DNA of 64,000 nucleotides from Ahaetulla prasina. Lineage: Eukaryota; Chordata; Lepidosauria; Squamata; Colubridae. Positions within the stretch are counted from its first letter, which is position 1. Each line of letters opens with the position of its first letter. The notes beneath the pieces are model-generated. The model was not told the origin of the DNA, did no database searches, and saw only the letters and a list, made by a program, of their open reading frames with translations. A program made the position numbers and the translations under genes. The DNA is taken from positions 231,783,794 to 231,847,793 of the forward strand of contig NC_080540.1 of NCBI RefSeq assembly GCF_028640845.1, given 5' to 3'. This document shows, piece by piece, positions 10,172 through 21,289 of this stretch.

Positions 10172-11305
10172 GTCCCTGGGAAACAAACAATTCTGATTAC
10201 TCCCACAAATAGTCCTAAACCACACTGCCAAAATATAGTGACAAAATAGCTTAATTTCAGCCCTGTGATTTGGAGCCTTTTGAAGATGGTCTGGGATTTT
10301 AAGCAAAGAAATAGGACTAAGTTGCTTTTTGAAGAATACCAGGTTCCATTACAGCTCTTTTTGGGGGCAGGTGAAATTTCCCTATAAATGGTATCCCCCC
10401 CCAAAAAAAAAATTTAGAACCACATTCTGGGTTGCTGAAAAGGGTGCTCTGGGGACTGCATGAGACTGAGAGGCTATGAGTTGCTCATCCCTTCACTCCA
10501 CCTGCTATACAAGCTGGAATAAAAGTTGGGGCAAAAGAGGTGAGACTTCTTGGCGCGGCTTTTATCAAGTGTTTGTCTACCATAAAAATATAGTACAGAC
10601 AAGAGAGAGGCTTCTTTTGTATGGCGAGGAAGCAGGTTGGGGAATGTGGCTTTTCACATCCTATATGTACATCTGTACAAACGATTGTGTGCGTGTCAGC
10701 AGCGGCAGAGCGAAAGAGAGAATAACAGCCATCACGGAAGCTTTAGACAACGTGCCACTGAGCTCAATAAATCTATACAATTTCTTTATACCCTGCCAAG
10801 GTCAGAGATGACGCTGACATTGGTCTCCTAGCAACCCACTCTACTAACCTACTTTCGTCCCAATCGTTGGAAAATGGGATGAATGCTCTGAACAGTATTT
10901 CAACATGTGGAATTTCGGAGGGGTGGATGCATGTGTGTCTGGGTGTAATCAGTGTGGCAGATTGGCTCGTATGATTAGAACCAGGAGTGTGTTTCAAAGA
11001 TCCTGTTTCTAATTCAGTGTTCTCGAGCTAAATGTTGTCCAACTGTTCTTGGCTGCCAGTTTAATGAAGGCTTGGTTGTTGGTGAATTCATTTCAATCCA
11101 TCGATTGGAAAGAGGTTGTAGTTTTTGAACGGTGAAATGGCAGCACGTGGTGGGCAGAAACCAGAGTTAATCTGTTTATGTCTACGATTCATGATAGTCG
11201 GAAAGTTCCTTCTTGCTGTCAAAGATGTTAATCATATAGGATGCTAAACCTAGTATGACTCAAGCACTAAAGTCTTTTAGAAAAGAAGAAGTTCACCAGT
11301 TAAGG
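10172..11305. other. No recognised feature
   Basis: About 1.1 kb without a supported feature. Frames near 10476-10831 are open for up to 111 codons but show no domain or codon signal. Confidence 0.45.
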
Positions 11306-11440
11306 CAGGGGTGTTCAACCTTGACGACTTGAAGACCTATGGACTTCAACTCCCAGAATTCCCCAACCAGCCATGCTGACTGGGTAATTCTGGGAGTTGT
11401 AGTCCACAGGTCTTTAAGTAGCCAAGATTGGACACCCCTG
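11306..11440. mobile_element. Palindromic hAT-like miniature element
   Basis: TIRs CAGGGGTGTTCAACCTTG and CAAGATTGGACACCCCTG. The arms contain ACTTCAACTCCCAGAATTC and its complement, so the whole 135 bp can fold on itself. Relatives lie at 17043, 26787, 28292, 53040 and 59268. Flanking 8-mers do not match here. Confidence 0.75.
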
Positions 11441-11491
11441 TAGCCATACCTCTTTGTACCTAACCGCAGTCCTCTTGTTAATCTGAAGAAA

Positions 11492-11932
11492 GAAATAGAA
11501 TAGAATAAATTTTTATAGAATAGAATTTTTATTGGCCAAGTGTGATTGGACACACAAGGAATTTGTCTTGGTGCATAAAAGAAAAGATACATTCATCAAG
11601 GTACAACATTTACAACACAATTGATGATCAATATATCAATATAAATCATAAGGATTGCCAGCAACAAGTTATAGTCATACAGTCATAAGTGGAAAGAGAT
11701 TGGTGATGGGAACTATGAAACGATTAATAGTAGTGCAGATTCAGTAAATAGTCTGACAGTGTTGATGGAATTATTTGTTTAGCAGAGTGATGGCCTTCGG
11801 GTAAAAACTGTTCTTGTGTCTAGTTGTTCTGGTGTGCAGTGCTCTATAGCGTCGTTTTGAGGGTAGGAGTTGAAACAGTTTATGTCCAGGATGCGAGGGA
11901 TCTGCAAATATTTTCACGGCCCTCTTCTTATC
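11492..11932 (-). mobile_element. CR1/L3/Rex1-like LINE 3' end, copy 4
   Basis: The pentamer tail (11494-11525) is interrupted by aaatttttat. Then come the family 3' UTR and about 80 bp of the C-terminal coding end (GHKLFQLLPSKRRYRAL region at 11835-11900). Truncated at 11932. Confidence 0.8.
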
Positions 11933-12304
11933 ACTGTTTATGACCATCAGAAATTATCACTGTTATGACCCACTTTGACAATCTTTGTTTCTTCTTCTCT
12001 TCCTAATACCCAAGGGCCATTGCCAGAAGATGCCTGGTTTTTTTTTATTCTTTTGTCTTGAAGCATAGTGACCTGCTTGTTCACCTGAAGTTTAAGTGGT
12101 ATGGTGCATAGCAGTATTGTGGTCTCTTTGATGCTTTGGCCATCATCACTGCCAAAAATCACATTATATCAGGGTTCCAAAAGAATATGCTACCTGTAAG
12201 TTACTGGCTCCAGTATTGGGGAAACTGATAGTAACCAGGACTAAAAGAATCAGATGGCTACTAGCTACCAGAAGGGATCCCTGTAACCTATTTATGAACT
12301 CCCT
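11933..12304. other. No recognised feature
   Basis: Spacer DNA, nothing supported. Confidence 0.45.
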
Positions 12305-12510
12305 AAAGAGCTCCAATGCTGGGAACAATTGAAAGCAAAAGAAGAATGGGATGGCAGAGAATGAGATGGCTGGATGGAGTAACTGAAGCAGTAGGTGTGA
12401 ACTTAAATGGTCTCCGGAGGATGGTAGAGGACAGGAAGGCCTGGAGGAAAGTTGTCCATGGAGTCACAATGGGTCAGACATGACTTCGCAACTAACAACA
12501 ACAACAAAGA
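12305..12510 (+). mobile_element. BovB/RTE LINE 3' end fragment
   Basis: The plus strand translates to the RTE/BovB C-terminal signature: residues like ESKRRMGWQRMRWLDGVTEA, then VEDRKAWRKVVHGVT, followed by a stop and an (AAC)n tail at 12490-12508. BovB is abundant in squamates and known for horizontal transfer. Some squamate SINEs share this 3' end, but the coding remnant makes a LINE fragment the better call. Confidence 0.75.
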
Positions 12511-13361
12511 GCTCTGGTTCTTTGAGACACTGAGGCCAGATTTTCCCATAGAACTCCTCAAGACTACTGATTTCCAACACAAACTCTACTGAGCAATGAC
12601 ACTTTTCCTGGCCACATCAAATCAACAGTGATGTACTGATCTTCCTGTGTAATTGTTTTTCATCTCTGTCCTGCAAAGGTGTGAGACAAAGGACTGGGTG
12701 GGGCTGGGGAAAATCATTATCTTTTTAAGATAGGCCAGATGAAGAAACAAATACTGTGGGAATTCTACAAATAGAACTGTCAAGCGCAAAAGATCAAGTG
12801 CACACATGAAGGTCCAGTTAAACTGATTTATTGCTACTCATGCCTATGCACTGGAATATTCCCAACTAATCACTAGGTCAAAGAATTCAAAAGCTCAACA
12901 GAAGGTCAAAAGAGGTTAGACTTAGTTCATTTGTGGCTATGAAAAGATTCTAGATTGATCTTTTAACTTCACCCACAAGTTCTCTCAGTCCTTCTCCTAC
13001 CAGAACTTTATGTTGTAGAATATCTTAACTGAATCTTGAAAGCCTGTCCCAAACTTTCACTCTCCCCTTCTGAAGACAAGTGCCCTTCTCATTCTTTCTA
13101 ACTTGCCAGACCTGACCAACCATTTCATCTCTCCTACTCCTTTCTATATGCCAGAGTGAAATTCTTCTACAAAAGTAATATTTCCCCTTCATTATTTCCA
13201 GTAACTCTAACTTTCATTGGCTCACTAAGAATCTTAGAACAAACAAACACACTTATCTTCTTTTTCCAAAGTGGACTTTCAACAGCAAACATGATTGGGT
13301 GCCAGCTCAAATAGCTCCTCCCATCTTTCAGTTCCATTGTTTTTCTGGCTCCAGATCAAGG
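12511..13361. other. No recognised feature
   Basis: Unique-looking DNA, nothing supported. Confidence 0.45.
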
Positions 13362-14111
13362 TTTTAGTACAGGGGTGTCAAACTTTTTGCAAGGAGGGCC
13401 AGATTTGGTGAGGTGAAAATGTATTTCCAATCAACTTGACATGTGCCGTTAAAGCAGCTTCCAGTTTCTTCCATTTTTTACCGCGTTTGTTCTGTTAACT
13501 TGTTGTAGTTAGCATGTTTCGTCTGGTAGTTCCTCTTGATATTGAATTCCTTGAAAACAGCCACGGTCTCTTGGCAAATTAGACAGACACAATTGTTTCC
13601 TATTTCAGTGAAAAAATACTCCAATTTCCACTTGTTCTGGAAGCGGCGGCCCTCGCTGTCAACTTTCCCTTTTTTAGTTACAGTCGCCATTTTAGAAATG
13701 GGCACACAAGCTCAGAAGGATCACATGGCGAGAGTGCTGACTCAGGTCTACTGCCATATTCTGGTGAAAAATATGGCTGAGATGCTCTGCAGAGCAGGGT
13801 GGCTATGGAGCAGGAGGCAGCAGGAGACAGCTGCGGGAACCACTGCGCGGTGAAGGGAAAAACGCCGGCTGGCGAGGATGAGTGACAGGCTGAGCCGGCA
13901 GGGAGAAGAGGCTGCAGGCCTTTCAAAATGTGAACATGGGCTGCAATTGGCCCCCGGGCCGGACTTTGGACATGCCTGGTTTAGTACAAGAGTGTCAAAT
14001 TCTCATTGTCACATTGTCTTCACGTGACATATTGTGACTTTTCCCCCCTTCATTAAAACAGGGATGGGAATGGTCAGCACATGCCATGAGTTTGACACCC
14101 CTGGTTTAGGA
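13362..14111. mobile_element. Two adjacent hAT elements sharing target duplications
   Basis: Element A is 13370-13978 and element B is 13987-14103. The 8-mers ttttagta (13362-13369), gtttagta (13979-13986) and gtttagga (14104-14111) bracket them, so A and B lie end to end with a copy of nearly the same 8 bp on each side. Both have hAT-type ends (CAGGGGTGTCAAAC, and GTTTGACACCCCTG at the right of B). Confidence 0.85.
13478..13705 (-). pseudogene. hAT transposase N-terminal BED-finger fragment
   Basis: A 75-residue frame inside hAT element A. It reads like the N-terminal region of Charlie-type hAT transposases and their domesticated relatives: a basic start, EGRRFQNKWKLEYFFTEIG, then a zinc-finger pattern C-x2-C (CLIC), about 20 residues, H-x4-H (HYQTKH-type; here the first His position reads as Asn-Tyr-Gln-Thr-Lys-His). 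The frame stops after 75 residues and no catalytic DDE region follows, so this is a deletion derivative that kept the DNA-binding end. A GCCATTTTAG motif near the start codon could be a YY1-type promoter site. Confidence 0.6.
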
Positions 14112-17042
14112 CCTTTGACTAGAACCAGACCCAACTTCTCATTTCAGGTTTTTAGGGCCATTACTGAACCCTATGTTAGCCCTTCATGCTATTTTGTATC
14201 CAAATAATTAGACTAGCATATGTTGCTGCTAAACTTTGACCAGAGACTTTAGGTATAATTAGGATGAATAACTTATAAAATAAGAAGCCCATTTATAAAA
14301 TGAACTGATCCTTTATCTTCATATACCAGTCCTTCTGTTATATAAATAAGGCACCTCCATACAGAGACCATTTTTTTTTCTTTCCATCAGAAACAGAAAG
14401 AAAAAGAGAAGTAGAAAAAATCAGGAACTCTACCAAGGAAAGAAAGAGAGGAGGAGGGATAAAACTGAATGGCAATGAGACAAGGAGAAGGGGCAGCTGA
14501 GCAGGGAGAGAAAGAAGCCTTGTCTGGGATTACAAAAAGGATTAAAATGTATCAGTCAAGCAGACCAATCTTTAAAAGCATGATAGGTTTTCCTGAGCGA
14601 ACTCTACAATCATTTGGCCCTCTGGCCATTTGTTTTTAACAGGCTCTTTTGTTCTACTCAGCAAATGTAAAACAATCCTCCCACAATTCAGAGGTTATTA
14701 TTTGTCTCTTGTATTTCTAGCTCATAAGATGGCTTTTCAGATATCTATTCTCTTGCTTTGTATTATTTGTAAAAGAACCAGAGTGGTTCTTCCTCCAATT
14801 CCCTACTTCAGCTTGACCCATGCTGCCTAATCCCTCCAAGGCTCTCTTCCTCAACATGAGCTATGTAGTCTAATAATACTGCAAGTATTTTACAAAGTGT
14901 TAGACGCGTGTGCTTTAGCTGCTGAGGACTTCTGCAGTAGCCCACCTGTGGTATTCCTGTATAATTGTACTTTGAAAGTTCAGCAGGAGAGGACAGTATT
15001 ATATGACAATGAACAAGTTATCAAATGGGCAAATGTCACATTAAATGTCTATGTAACTTGTGGTTAGCTTGGCTGTTAACATGTGCTCATTGCTTTGGAT
15101 ATACCAGCAATATCACATGAGCTAAAGGAAGATAATATATGTTAAAGAAAAGTGCTATGGAACTAAACAGCAATTGCTTTGTTCATTCCTTGCATAGTAC
15201 AAGCACAAACAGCCAAGATCTGCCTCCATTTGTGTGTTGTTGGTATACCTGATAGGATGTTAACTTACAAACAGTGTCAAATGTGTAGTTTTAGGCATGC
15301 CAGATGTGAGCCAAAGGCACAATCCATTTTCGCCAGGGCAAGTTGGTTGATTTAATCATATTCATGGATTTAGCAGGCTTGTTTGAGAATCATCTTTATT
15401 GAGTATAATTGGGAAATAAAAGAGTCAAGGATCTTTGAAAACTGCCTTTGTACCTGTCAAGGATGCAGTACTTTCAAATATTGCCCATTCAGGTTTCCCT
15501 TGAATCTCAGGTAGATGATAATTCTAACTTGACTGCTTGACAGTATTTCTGAGGTACAATAACTTGAATATTTACAGCAAAAAAATAGAGAGAGAGATTC
15601 ACCAAATCTCTAATGAGCACTGGAAGAAAGTCTTTCAGATCTAAAGCACTGAGCTTAAAGTAATGTTTTGTGTTGTTTTTACTCTGGTGGTCTAGTACAG
15701 AGTTTCAGAAACATGAGGTAAATTCATGGTGAAGTAAGTATAATACTGATCATAGCAGACAACATGACATTTACAAATAACTTACACCAAAAATCATTTC
15801 ATCTAAATAATTGTTCTTCATGAAAAGCATCGATCACTTCTTTTCCAACTTGATGGTAGTCCATTGCAGTAGAAGATGCCACCTGTTCAATATGTTTGCC
15901 GTTTTTGGGGGAAATCAATCTCTGTTATTATTTTTGGAATGACCGATGAATGTAATTCAAAATTGGCAAACTCTGAAATAATCCTTGATGAGGTCCAACT
16001 ATAACATTGACACTCAGCTAAGAACAACAAGGGACTAATGGATAAGAAAAAAATGGAAAAAGAAAAACTTGTCACCACCATATTAGCAACAAGTGAGAAT
16101 TAAAAACAAGAAAAAACAAACCAGACATTTAGACAGGCTATATTTTTCAGATCAATAGGTGTCCTAAACAAAGCCAGTAATATTTTAGCCAGGTAGAATA
16201 AATTTGTGACCTTTAAGTTACAAGCTCTCACTGCACCTTCTGCTAACAAATCAGATTTATTTACAAATCAAGTTTGTTTACAAATCATTTAATAGTAATT
16301 TTATTAAAAATTACAGTTACAACAATAAAAACTAATACAATCTAAAAAGTAAAAGAACAAAGAGAAAAATATAAGGTACAGAAAAGAAAAAATATAAAAG
16401 AAAGAAAACATACGGAGATAGTAAAGACAAAGAAAAGAAATATATAAATAAATTATGTCCTCCCTCATCACAAGTATAAACTAATTTAGTAATTTATCCC
16501 CTTAACATACAACAAATGATTTCTTCTTCCCATATCCCACCTTTTAATTACATATAAACAAATCCCTAAAACCTCATAATTTTCAACCCCGATGTCAGCA
16601 AACATCCATTGGGCCACCAGAATTAACAATGTACTTATTTTAAGTTTGATAAAATAAACCCACTTTATATTACTTTGGAGTCCTTGGTACTGTGTGAACT
16701 TGGTTAGTTGCTTTTCCAAGACAGTTCTTGTCCTGATGAATATTTGAAGGGAAATGAGAGAGACCAGATATGCTGCTGTCAACACTCACTTCAACATCTT
16801 CTCCAGCCTCCAATGGCTGCTATATCTCAGCTGCAAAAATATAGATGATAGCGAAGAGCATATATAACAAATAGCAGAGCTATATAAATATTAATTCTGA
16901 CGCTAGCAAAACTAATTCTAACACTAAATAGAAAATTATTAACAAAAAATTATTAAAGTTGATGAAATGCTGGCAGAATATTTTAAAATCTTTCAAGATC
17001 CTCAGTTAAAGTGAAGAAACATAGCAGTGGTCTTCTTATTTG
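14112..17042. other. Largely featureless 2.9 kb
   Basis: No gene or strong repeat signature. A purine-rich patch lies at 14390-14510 and an A-rich, repeat-like patch at 16265-16480 could be the 3' region of an old LINE on the minus strand. I cannot name its family. Confidence 0.4.
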
Positions 17043-17110
17043 TTGGCTGGGGAATTCTGGTAGCTGAAATCCACACATCTTCAAGCTGCCAAGGTTGAGA
17101 AACACTGTTC
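17043..17110. mobile_element. Half of a palindromic hAT-like miniature element
   Basis: Contains ggggaattctgg, then gccaaggttgagaaacactg, matching the right arm of the family at 11306-11440. The left arm is missing. Confidence 0.6.
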
Positions 17111-17112
17111 TA

Positions 17113-17567
17113 CACCTTCTTAGATTGTTCTTCTCAATCTAAGAGCGAAAAGCCAGAGGAACATTCCTAGCTGATTATATCTACACAACGTTTCAAATGC
17201 CACCTGTTTCATTTGCAAAGAAATGTTATTTTTCCATCCTAAATAGTATTACATAAGAGATTCATTTCGCTGAGTGAGCCAAGCCCTTGCCTTTAAAGGT
17301 GCATAAATTTGCAGCTGCTAAATTCGGACAAAACTGTTGCCGCTGCTTAACCACATTCTGCTACCGTCTTATGATCCTCAGGGAAACCAATAGGTTTCTA
17401 TTCAGATTTTACTGCTTCTCTGACTGAAAAAAAGGGAGCCCCCTTTTCAGTATTTAAAGAAATTAAATGGTTGGTGCAAAAACAGTGCCAGATTTATTTG
17501 TTTATTGCTGAGTGTAGCCCTGAAAAAAATACAGCTTCCAAGCATAAAACAAGGTTCCTTTAAAAGG
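17113..17567. other. No recognised feature
   Basis: Spacer DNA, nothing supported. Confidence 0.4.
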
Positions 17568-17849
17568 GCTTTGATCAGTGGTGGGTTTCAAATTTTTTTA
17601 CTACTGGTTCTGTGGGTGTGGCTGGTGGGCGTGGCATGGCTTGGTGGGCATGGCTTGGTGGGTGTGGCAACGGAAGGATACTGCAAAATCCTCATTTCCT
17701 CCCAATCAGCTGGGACTTGGGAGGCAGAGAATAGATGGGGGTGGAGCCAGTCAGAATTTTTACTACCGGTTCTCCGAACTACTCAAAATTTCCACTACCA
17801 GTTCTCCAGAACTAGTCAGAACCTGCTGAAATCCACATCTGGTTTTGAT
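17568..17849 (+). mobile_element. ACCGGTT-family hAT miniature element, 266 bp
   Basis: Element body 17576-17841, from CAGTGGTGGGTTTCAAA to AATCCACATCTG. The target duplication is gctttgat (17568-17575) and gttttgat (17842-17849), one mismatch. The interior carries GTGGGTGTGGCTGG-type sub-terminal repeats and actaccggttctcc. The same family occurs at 21541, 37002, 39016, 60411, 62150 and 62989. Confidence 0.85.
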
Positions 17850-18469
17850 GACTATTTGGATTTTATTCTCAAATATGTTGTTGGTTCTATTCATCCAAGC
17901 AGCTAGAATATTTGGAGATCTTAATTATACATCATTTTCTATGCCTATATGATGAAACATTTGTAGCGTATATAAGGCCAAGGGACAATTTTGATTCAGG
18001 AGATAATGCCTATTTGTTTTTAAGTCATGGCTGTGTCTCAAACCTCTTTCAATGTTTGTTGAAGAAAAGAAGAAGTTGACTTAGTCTGCATCTGTTCTCT
18101 CTCATCCTGAAATATTTCTGCAAAATTCCTCTGTCTGTTCTTTCTCCGCAGTTTATCTCGCTTCATTAAGGCCTATTTTTTATCCAAAAAAATATGAAAT
18201 CACGAGACCTTCATTTTTTAAAAAAAATGTTGCTGAAAAAGTTATTATATTTTCATCTGGAGTTTGAAGGTGAATAAGGAAAGTAGGTTGGAGAAAATTG
18301 AAAATGAGGTATATCTTTCTGGTGCATTCTATAAGCCTTATAAACTTGAAAAATGGACCATTTGAGCAGACAGTGGGACTCAATTAAGATGAAATTTGGC
18401 CCAGGATTTGGCCTAAATTTAACTTTTTCTTCAATAAGCAATTGTGCTAAAATTCTAACACCAACTATT
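17850..18469. other. No recognised feature
   Basis: AT-rich DNA. Two short frames on the minus strand show no family signature. Confidence 0.45.
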
Positions 18470-18476
18470 TGTTCAT

Positions 18477-19457
18477 TCATTCATTTTCCATAGTTGTTCC
18501 ACTCAACCCAAGTGTAATGGAAGCCTGGAACTCCCGAGCTGCCGTCGATGACAGGCCAACTGATGGCAAATTGAAATCCCCCATAACTATAAGTTTGGGG
18601 GTCTCAACCGCCACAGCAGCCAGTACCTCCAACAGCTCGGGCAGGGCTGTGGTCACGCAGCAAGGAGCCAGGTACGCAATCACCAAGCCCAACTGATTCC
18701 TATAGCCCCAGCGCACACAGAGGGATTCGCAGCCGGCAATCTGAGGAACAGTGGTCTCCCTCGGCTCTAGATCTTCCTTAATAACAACCGCCACCCCCCC
18801 ACCCCTACCTTGGACTCTCGGCTGATGAAATGCTCGGAAGCCTGGAGGGCACATCTCAACAAGGGGGACCTCCCCCTCAGGGCCCAACCAGGTCTCCGTA
18901 ATGCCCATGAGGTCCGTGGACCCCCCCTGAATAAGGTCACAAATCAGGGGAGCCTTATTAACCACGGACCGGGCATTACATAACATCAGCCGAAGGTCCA
19001 AGCTCTGAGGATCATGGCCACCCGAGGAACGGGTAGGGACTGAGGGGCCGGAGCACGTGATCGCTCTCAGACATCGAGCACGTGCCCCCATAACTCGATA
19101 CGGCCCCTCCCCCCCGCCATATCTGCCTCTCCCACTTACCGTACAGATCGAACAGCCCTCTAAACCTGGAACGCCCTCCCCTGCCTTCAGACAAGATGGC
19201 GTAATGTCGCGAACTAGCACAGGGGCTGGATCCCTCCCCGACGGGTCCTCCCCCCCACCCGTCAAATCCCTCCCCCCCCTTAAAAAACCCTTATTTAAAA
19301 AACTATTTAAAAAACCCCACAAATTCTTCTTAGCCGCATGCCACCTCTCTGGGTCCCAAGACCCTTCGTTAAGGTAAGCCCTCGATAGCTTGGAGGGCCA
19401 TTCCTGCGAGGCGGGGGAACCTCGCAGTCGTAGTAGTTTGGCAAATGAATATCTCAT
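18477..19457 (-). pseudogene. LINE ORF2 N-terminal part: AP-like endonuclease
   Basis: This 326-codon frame is the longest uninterrupted non-LTR-retrotransposon frame in the window. Residues 1-150 are a Gly/Arg-rich leader without a recognised domain. From about residue 160 it follows the endonuclease/exonuclease/phosphatase fold of L2/CR1 LINEs: LMLCNARSVVNKA (metal-binding Asn), GITETWLG (catalytic Glu), a Gly-rich turn RGGGVAVVI, and KLIVMGDFNLPS (Asp-Phe-Asn). The first Met at 19457 is probably not the native start; the frame may begin farther upstream. It ends in TTMENE at the (TGAA)n tail, before the S-D-H motif region, so the endonuclease lacks its C-terminal His and would be inactive. 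Confidence 0.75.
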
Positions 19458-20266
19458 GGAGAGATAGTCCCAAAAGTCGTGGCAAAATGTCCGTCCTTAG
19501 CCGTCAAGATGTACGCCGTCCATGCCTCCACCCCTAAGTCGGCAGATTATCCTCTGGACCCAATATGGCCCCACATGCCGCTCTGCTGCTGTAAAAATTG
19601 TCCAGGCCAACCACCTCTCCGTCGCTGATGGAAAAAATAGCTCAAAGAGAGGTGAACCGCTGATGACGGTTGCGGTATGTTGGCAGGCCATAACAAAAGT
19701 CAGAGTAGGGGAGAAAGCGATGTTCCAGTCCATGACCATGAAGGGGGGGAGGGGGGGAGGGGGCGCTGTTCATGCCCATCCGAGTCCCGTCCCAGCACCA
19801 AAACTTAATAGCAACCCGAACACCCGGTGTCCAGCATACCACCATTAACATCCTCCGTCGGTGTTCGGGCGCCTCAGCCATTGTTAGTGTCCTTTGTTGA
19901 TGTCCAATTGGTATCTGTGGCCACAACGGCCCGAAAGCTGCTGATTCATGCCGGGCGTCTCCGCAGACCCCCCCCAACATGGCCGCCGCCGTTCGCTGCC
20001 TAAGGGCAAACTCCGGTTCCGTGCTCGGCAGCCGAGAGTTCAATGAGGCCCAAAGACCTCGCTCTCGGTGGCCGAGAGGGTGACAAGACCGGGGCCCGAA
20101 GACAAGCAGCTGGGCGAGCGGCTAAACGGCATCGTAGCCGAGGACTTCCAGCCGCTGTTCAACCCCCCCCAACATGGCCGCCGCCGTTCGCTGCCGGAAA
20201 ACAAACTCCGACTCCGGCTCCGTACTCAACCAAGTGACTCTGGGTGGCTTACAATTTTAAAATGTG
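19458..20266 (-). promoter_or_regulatory. GC-rich LINE 5' region with repeated YY1-like sites
   Basis: Two copies of a block containing AACATGGCCGCCGCCGTTCG begin at 19976 and 20171, about 195 bp apart. On the element strand each reads GGCGGCCATGTT, close to the YY1 consensus found in promoters of several LINE families. A third AAGATGGCG occurs at 19194-19202. CpG density is far above the surroundings. Tandem promoter-like monomers would fit a LINE 5' UTR; transcription is not shown. Confidence 0.5.
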
Positions 20267-20316
20267 TTTTTGTAGGATTATAAACATATAATCCTCAATT
20301 CACAACCACAATTGAT

Positions 20317-20603
20317 GAGGGTGGAGGTTCGTTCTCCAAGCTTGTGGGGTGGTTTCCAAACGTTTCGTTACCACACTAGGTAACATCTTCAGTGGTGTTT
20401 AGGGGATGTTAGTGTCAGCATTCTTCTGTTTATAAGGGTTTTGTGTGGTCAGTTGATCTTGTAATGGAGAGATCTTGTCAGGTGAGGGTCTTATGATGGG
20501 ACGCTGACACTGACATCCCCTAAACTCCATTGAAGATGTTACCTAGCCTGATAACAAAACTTTTGGAACCAACTGACAAGCTTGGAGAATGAACCTCACC
20601 CTA
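20317..20603. mobile_element. Penelope-type foldback element (iii)
   Basis: Left arm 20317-20419 and right arm 20503-20601 are inverted repeats with about 85 bp between them; gtgtcagc at 20412 is answered by gctgacac at 20503. The flanking direct repeat aaccacaattga (20304-20315 and 20614-20625) looks like a 12-bp target duplication, which argues for retrotransposition rather than cut-and-paste. Each arm contains a hammerhead-like core pointing outwards. No ORF. Confidence 0.6.
20362..20392 (-). ncRNA. Hammerhead ribozyme-like core, well preserved
   Basis: On the minus strand: CTGAAGA (20392-20386), a perfect 6-bp helix II GTTACC/GGTAAC (20384-20379 with 20372-20367) with a 6-nt loop, then GAAAC (20366-20362) and GTT. 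All invariant hammerhead positions readable from sequence (C3 U4 G5 A6 N7 G8 A9, G12 A13 A14) are intact. Helix I can form three pairs between ACC-A before the core (20395-20393) and TGG after the cleavage triplet. Helix III would be the minimal ACGT type that needs a second monomer. The facing core in the right arm (20530-20559) has TTGAAGA and AAAAC and is damaged. Confidence 0.6.
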
Positions 20604-20974
20604 TACCATCGTAAACCACAATTGAGCCCAAAATTTCCATTGCTAAGCAAGATAATTGTTAAATCAGTTTTTTCCCATTTTACGATCTTTCTTGCCATAG
20701 TCGTTAAGTGAATCACTGCACAATTGTTACGTTAGTAACACAGTTGTTAAGTGAATCTGGCTTCCCCATTGACTTTGCTTGTCAGCAGGTTGCCAAAAAG
20801 TGATCACATGACCCCGGGACACTGCAGCCATCATAAAACGGCATCCAAATTTTGATCATGTGACCATGGAGATGCTGCAACAGTCCTAAGTGTGAAAAAC
20901 AGTCATAAGCCACTTTTTTTCAGTGCCATTGAACGATCACTAAACGAATGGTTGTAAATTGAGGACTACCTCTA

Positions 20975-21289
20975 CATAAAAGAAAGTGAAATGAAAGTGG
21001 GAGCAATTATTGGCAACATGATGTTTCAAGACCGGAGGTTTGCATCCAACCATGCAAATAATGGAGCACTAATTGCATATTAATTAATTCACTGTCCCCT
21101 TCCCACTTGACTTTCGTAGTCGCTGCTCAATGTCAAATGCTAATCGTTTGTGAAAAGGCACCCAAACACTGATGCTTGTGTCCTCAAATCAAAAGGTTCA
21201 CAATCAGTGAGCTTTTCCAGATCTGTTAGACCTTGTTTATTTGCCATTGATGTAGATGTAAAGCAAGGTTGGGTGACACCTTTGGCCTA
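20975..21289. other. No recognised feature
   Basis: Spacer between two TIR elements. Confidence 0.4.

Larger units (their letters stand above)
18470..20266 (-). mobile_element. L2/CR1-clade LINE with 5' region and endonuclease but no RT
   Basis: The minus-strand element runs from a GC-rich 5' region (20266 to about 19458) through an endonuclease reading frame (19457-18480) to a short (TGAA)n tail (18470-18486). The reverse transcriptase is wholly absent. Retention of the 5' end with loss of the interior is opposite to the usual 5' truncation and suggests an internally deleted, non-autonomous derivative. Confidence 0.6.
20287..20974 (+). mobile_element. TIR miniature element B, split by a foldback
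   Basis: The left end is atcctcaattcacaaccaca (20291-20310) and the right end gaggactacctcta (20961-20974). The body resumes at 20606 after the foldback at 20317-20603. Same family as element A. Confidence 0.75.

Noticed and set aside
9827..10404. Several ORFs of 79-140 codons on both strands
   Set aside because: All depend on the TC/CA compound microsatellite.
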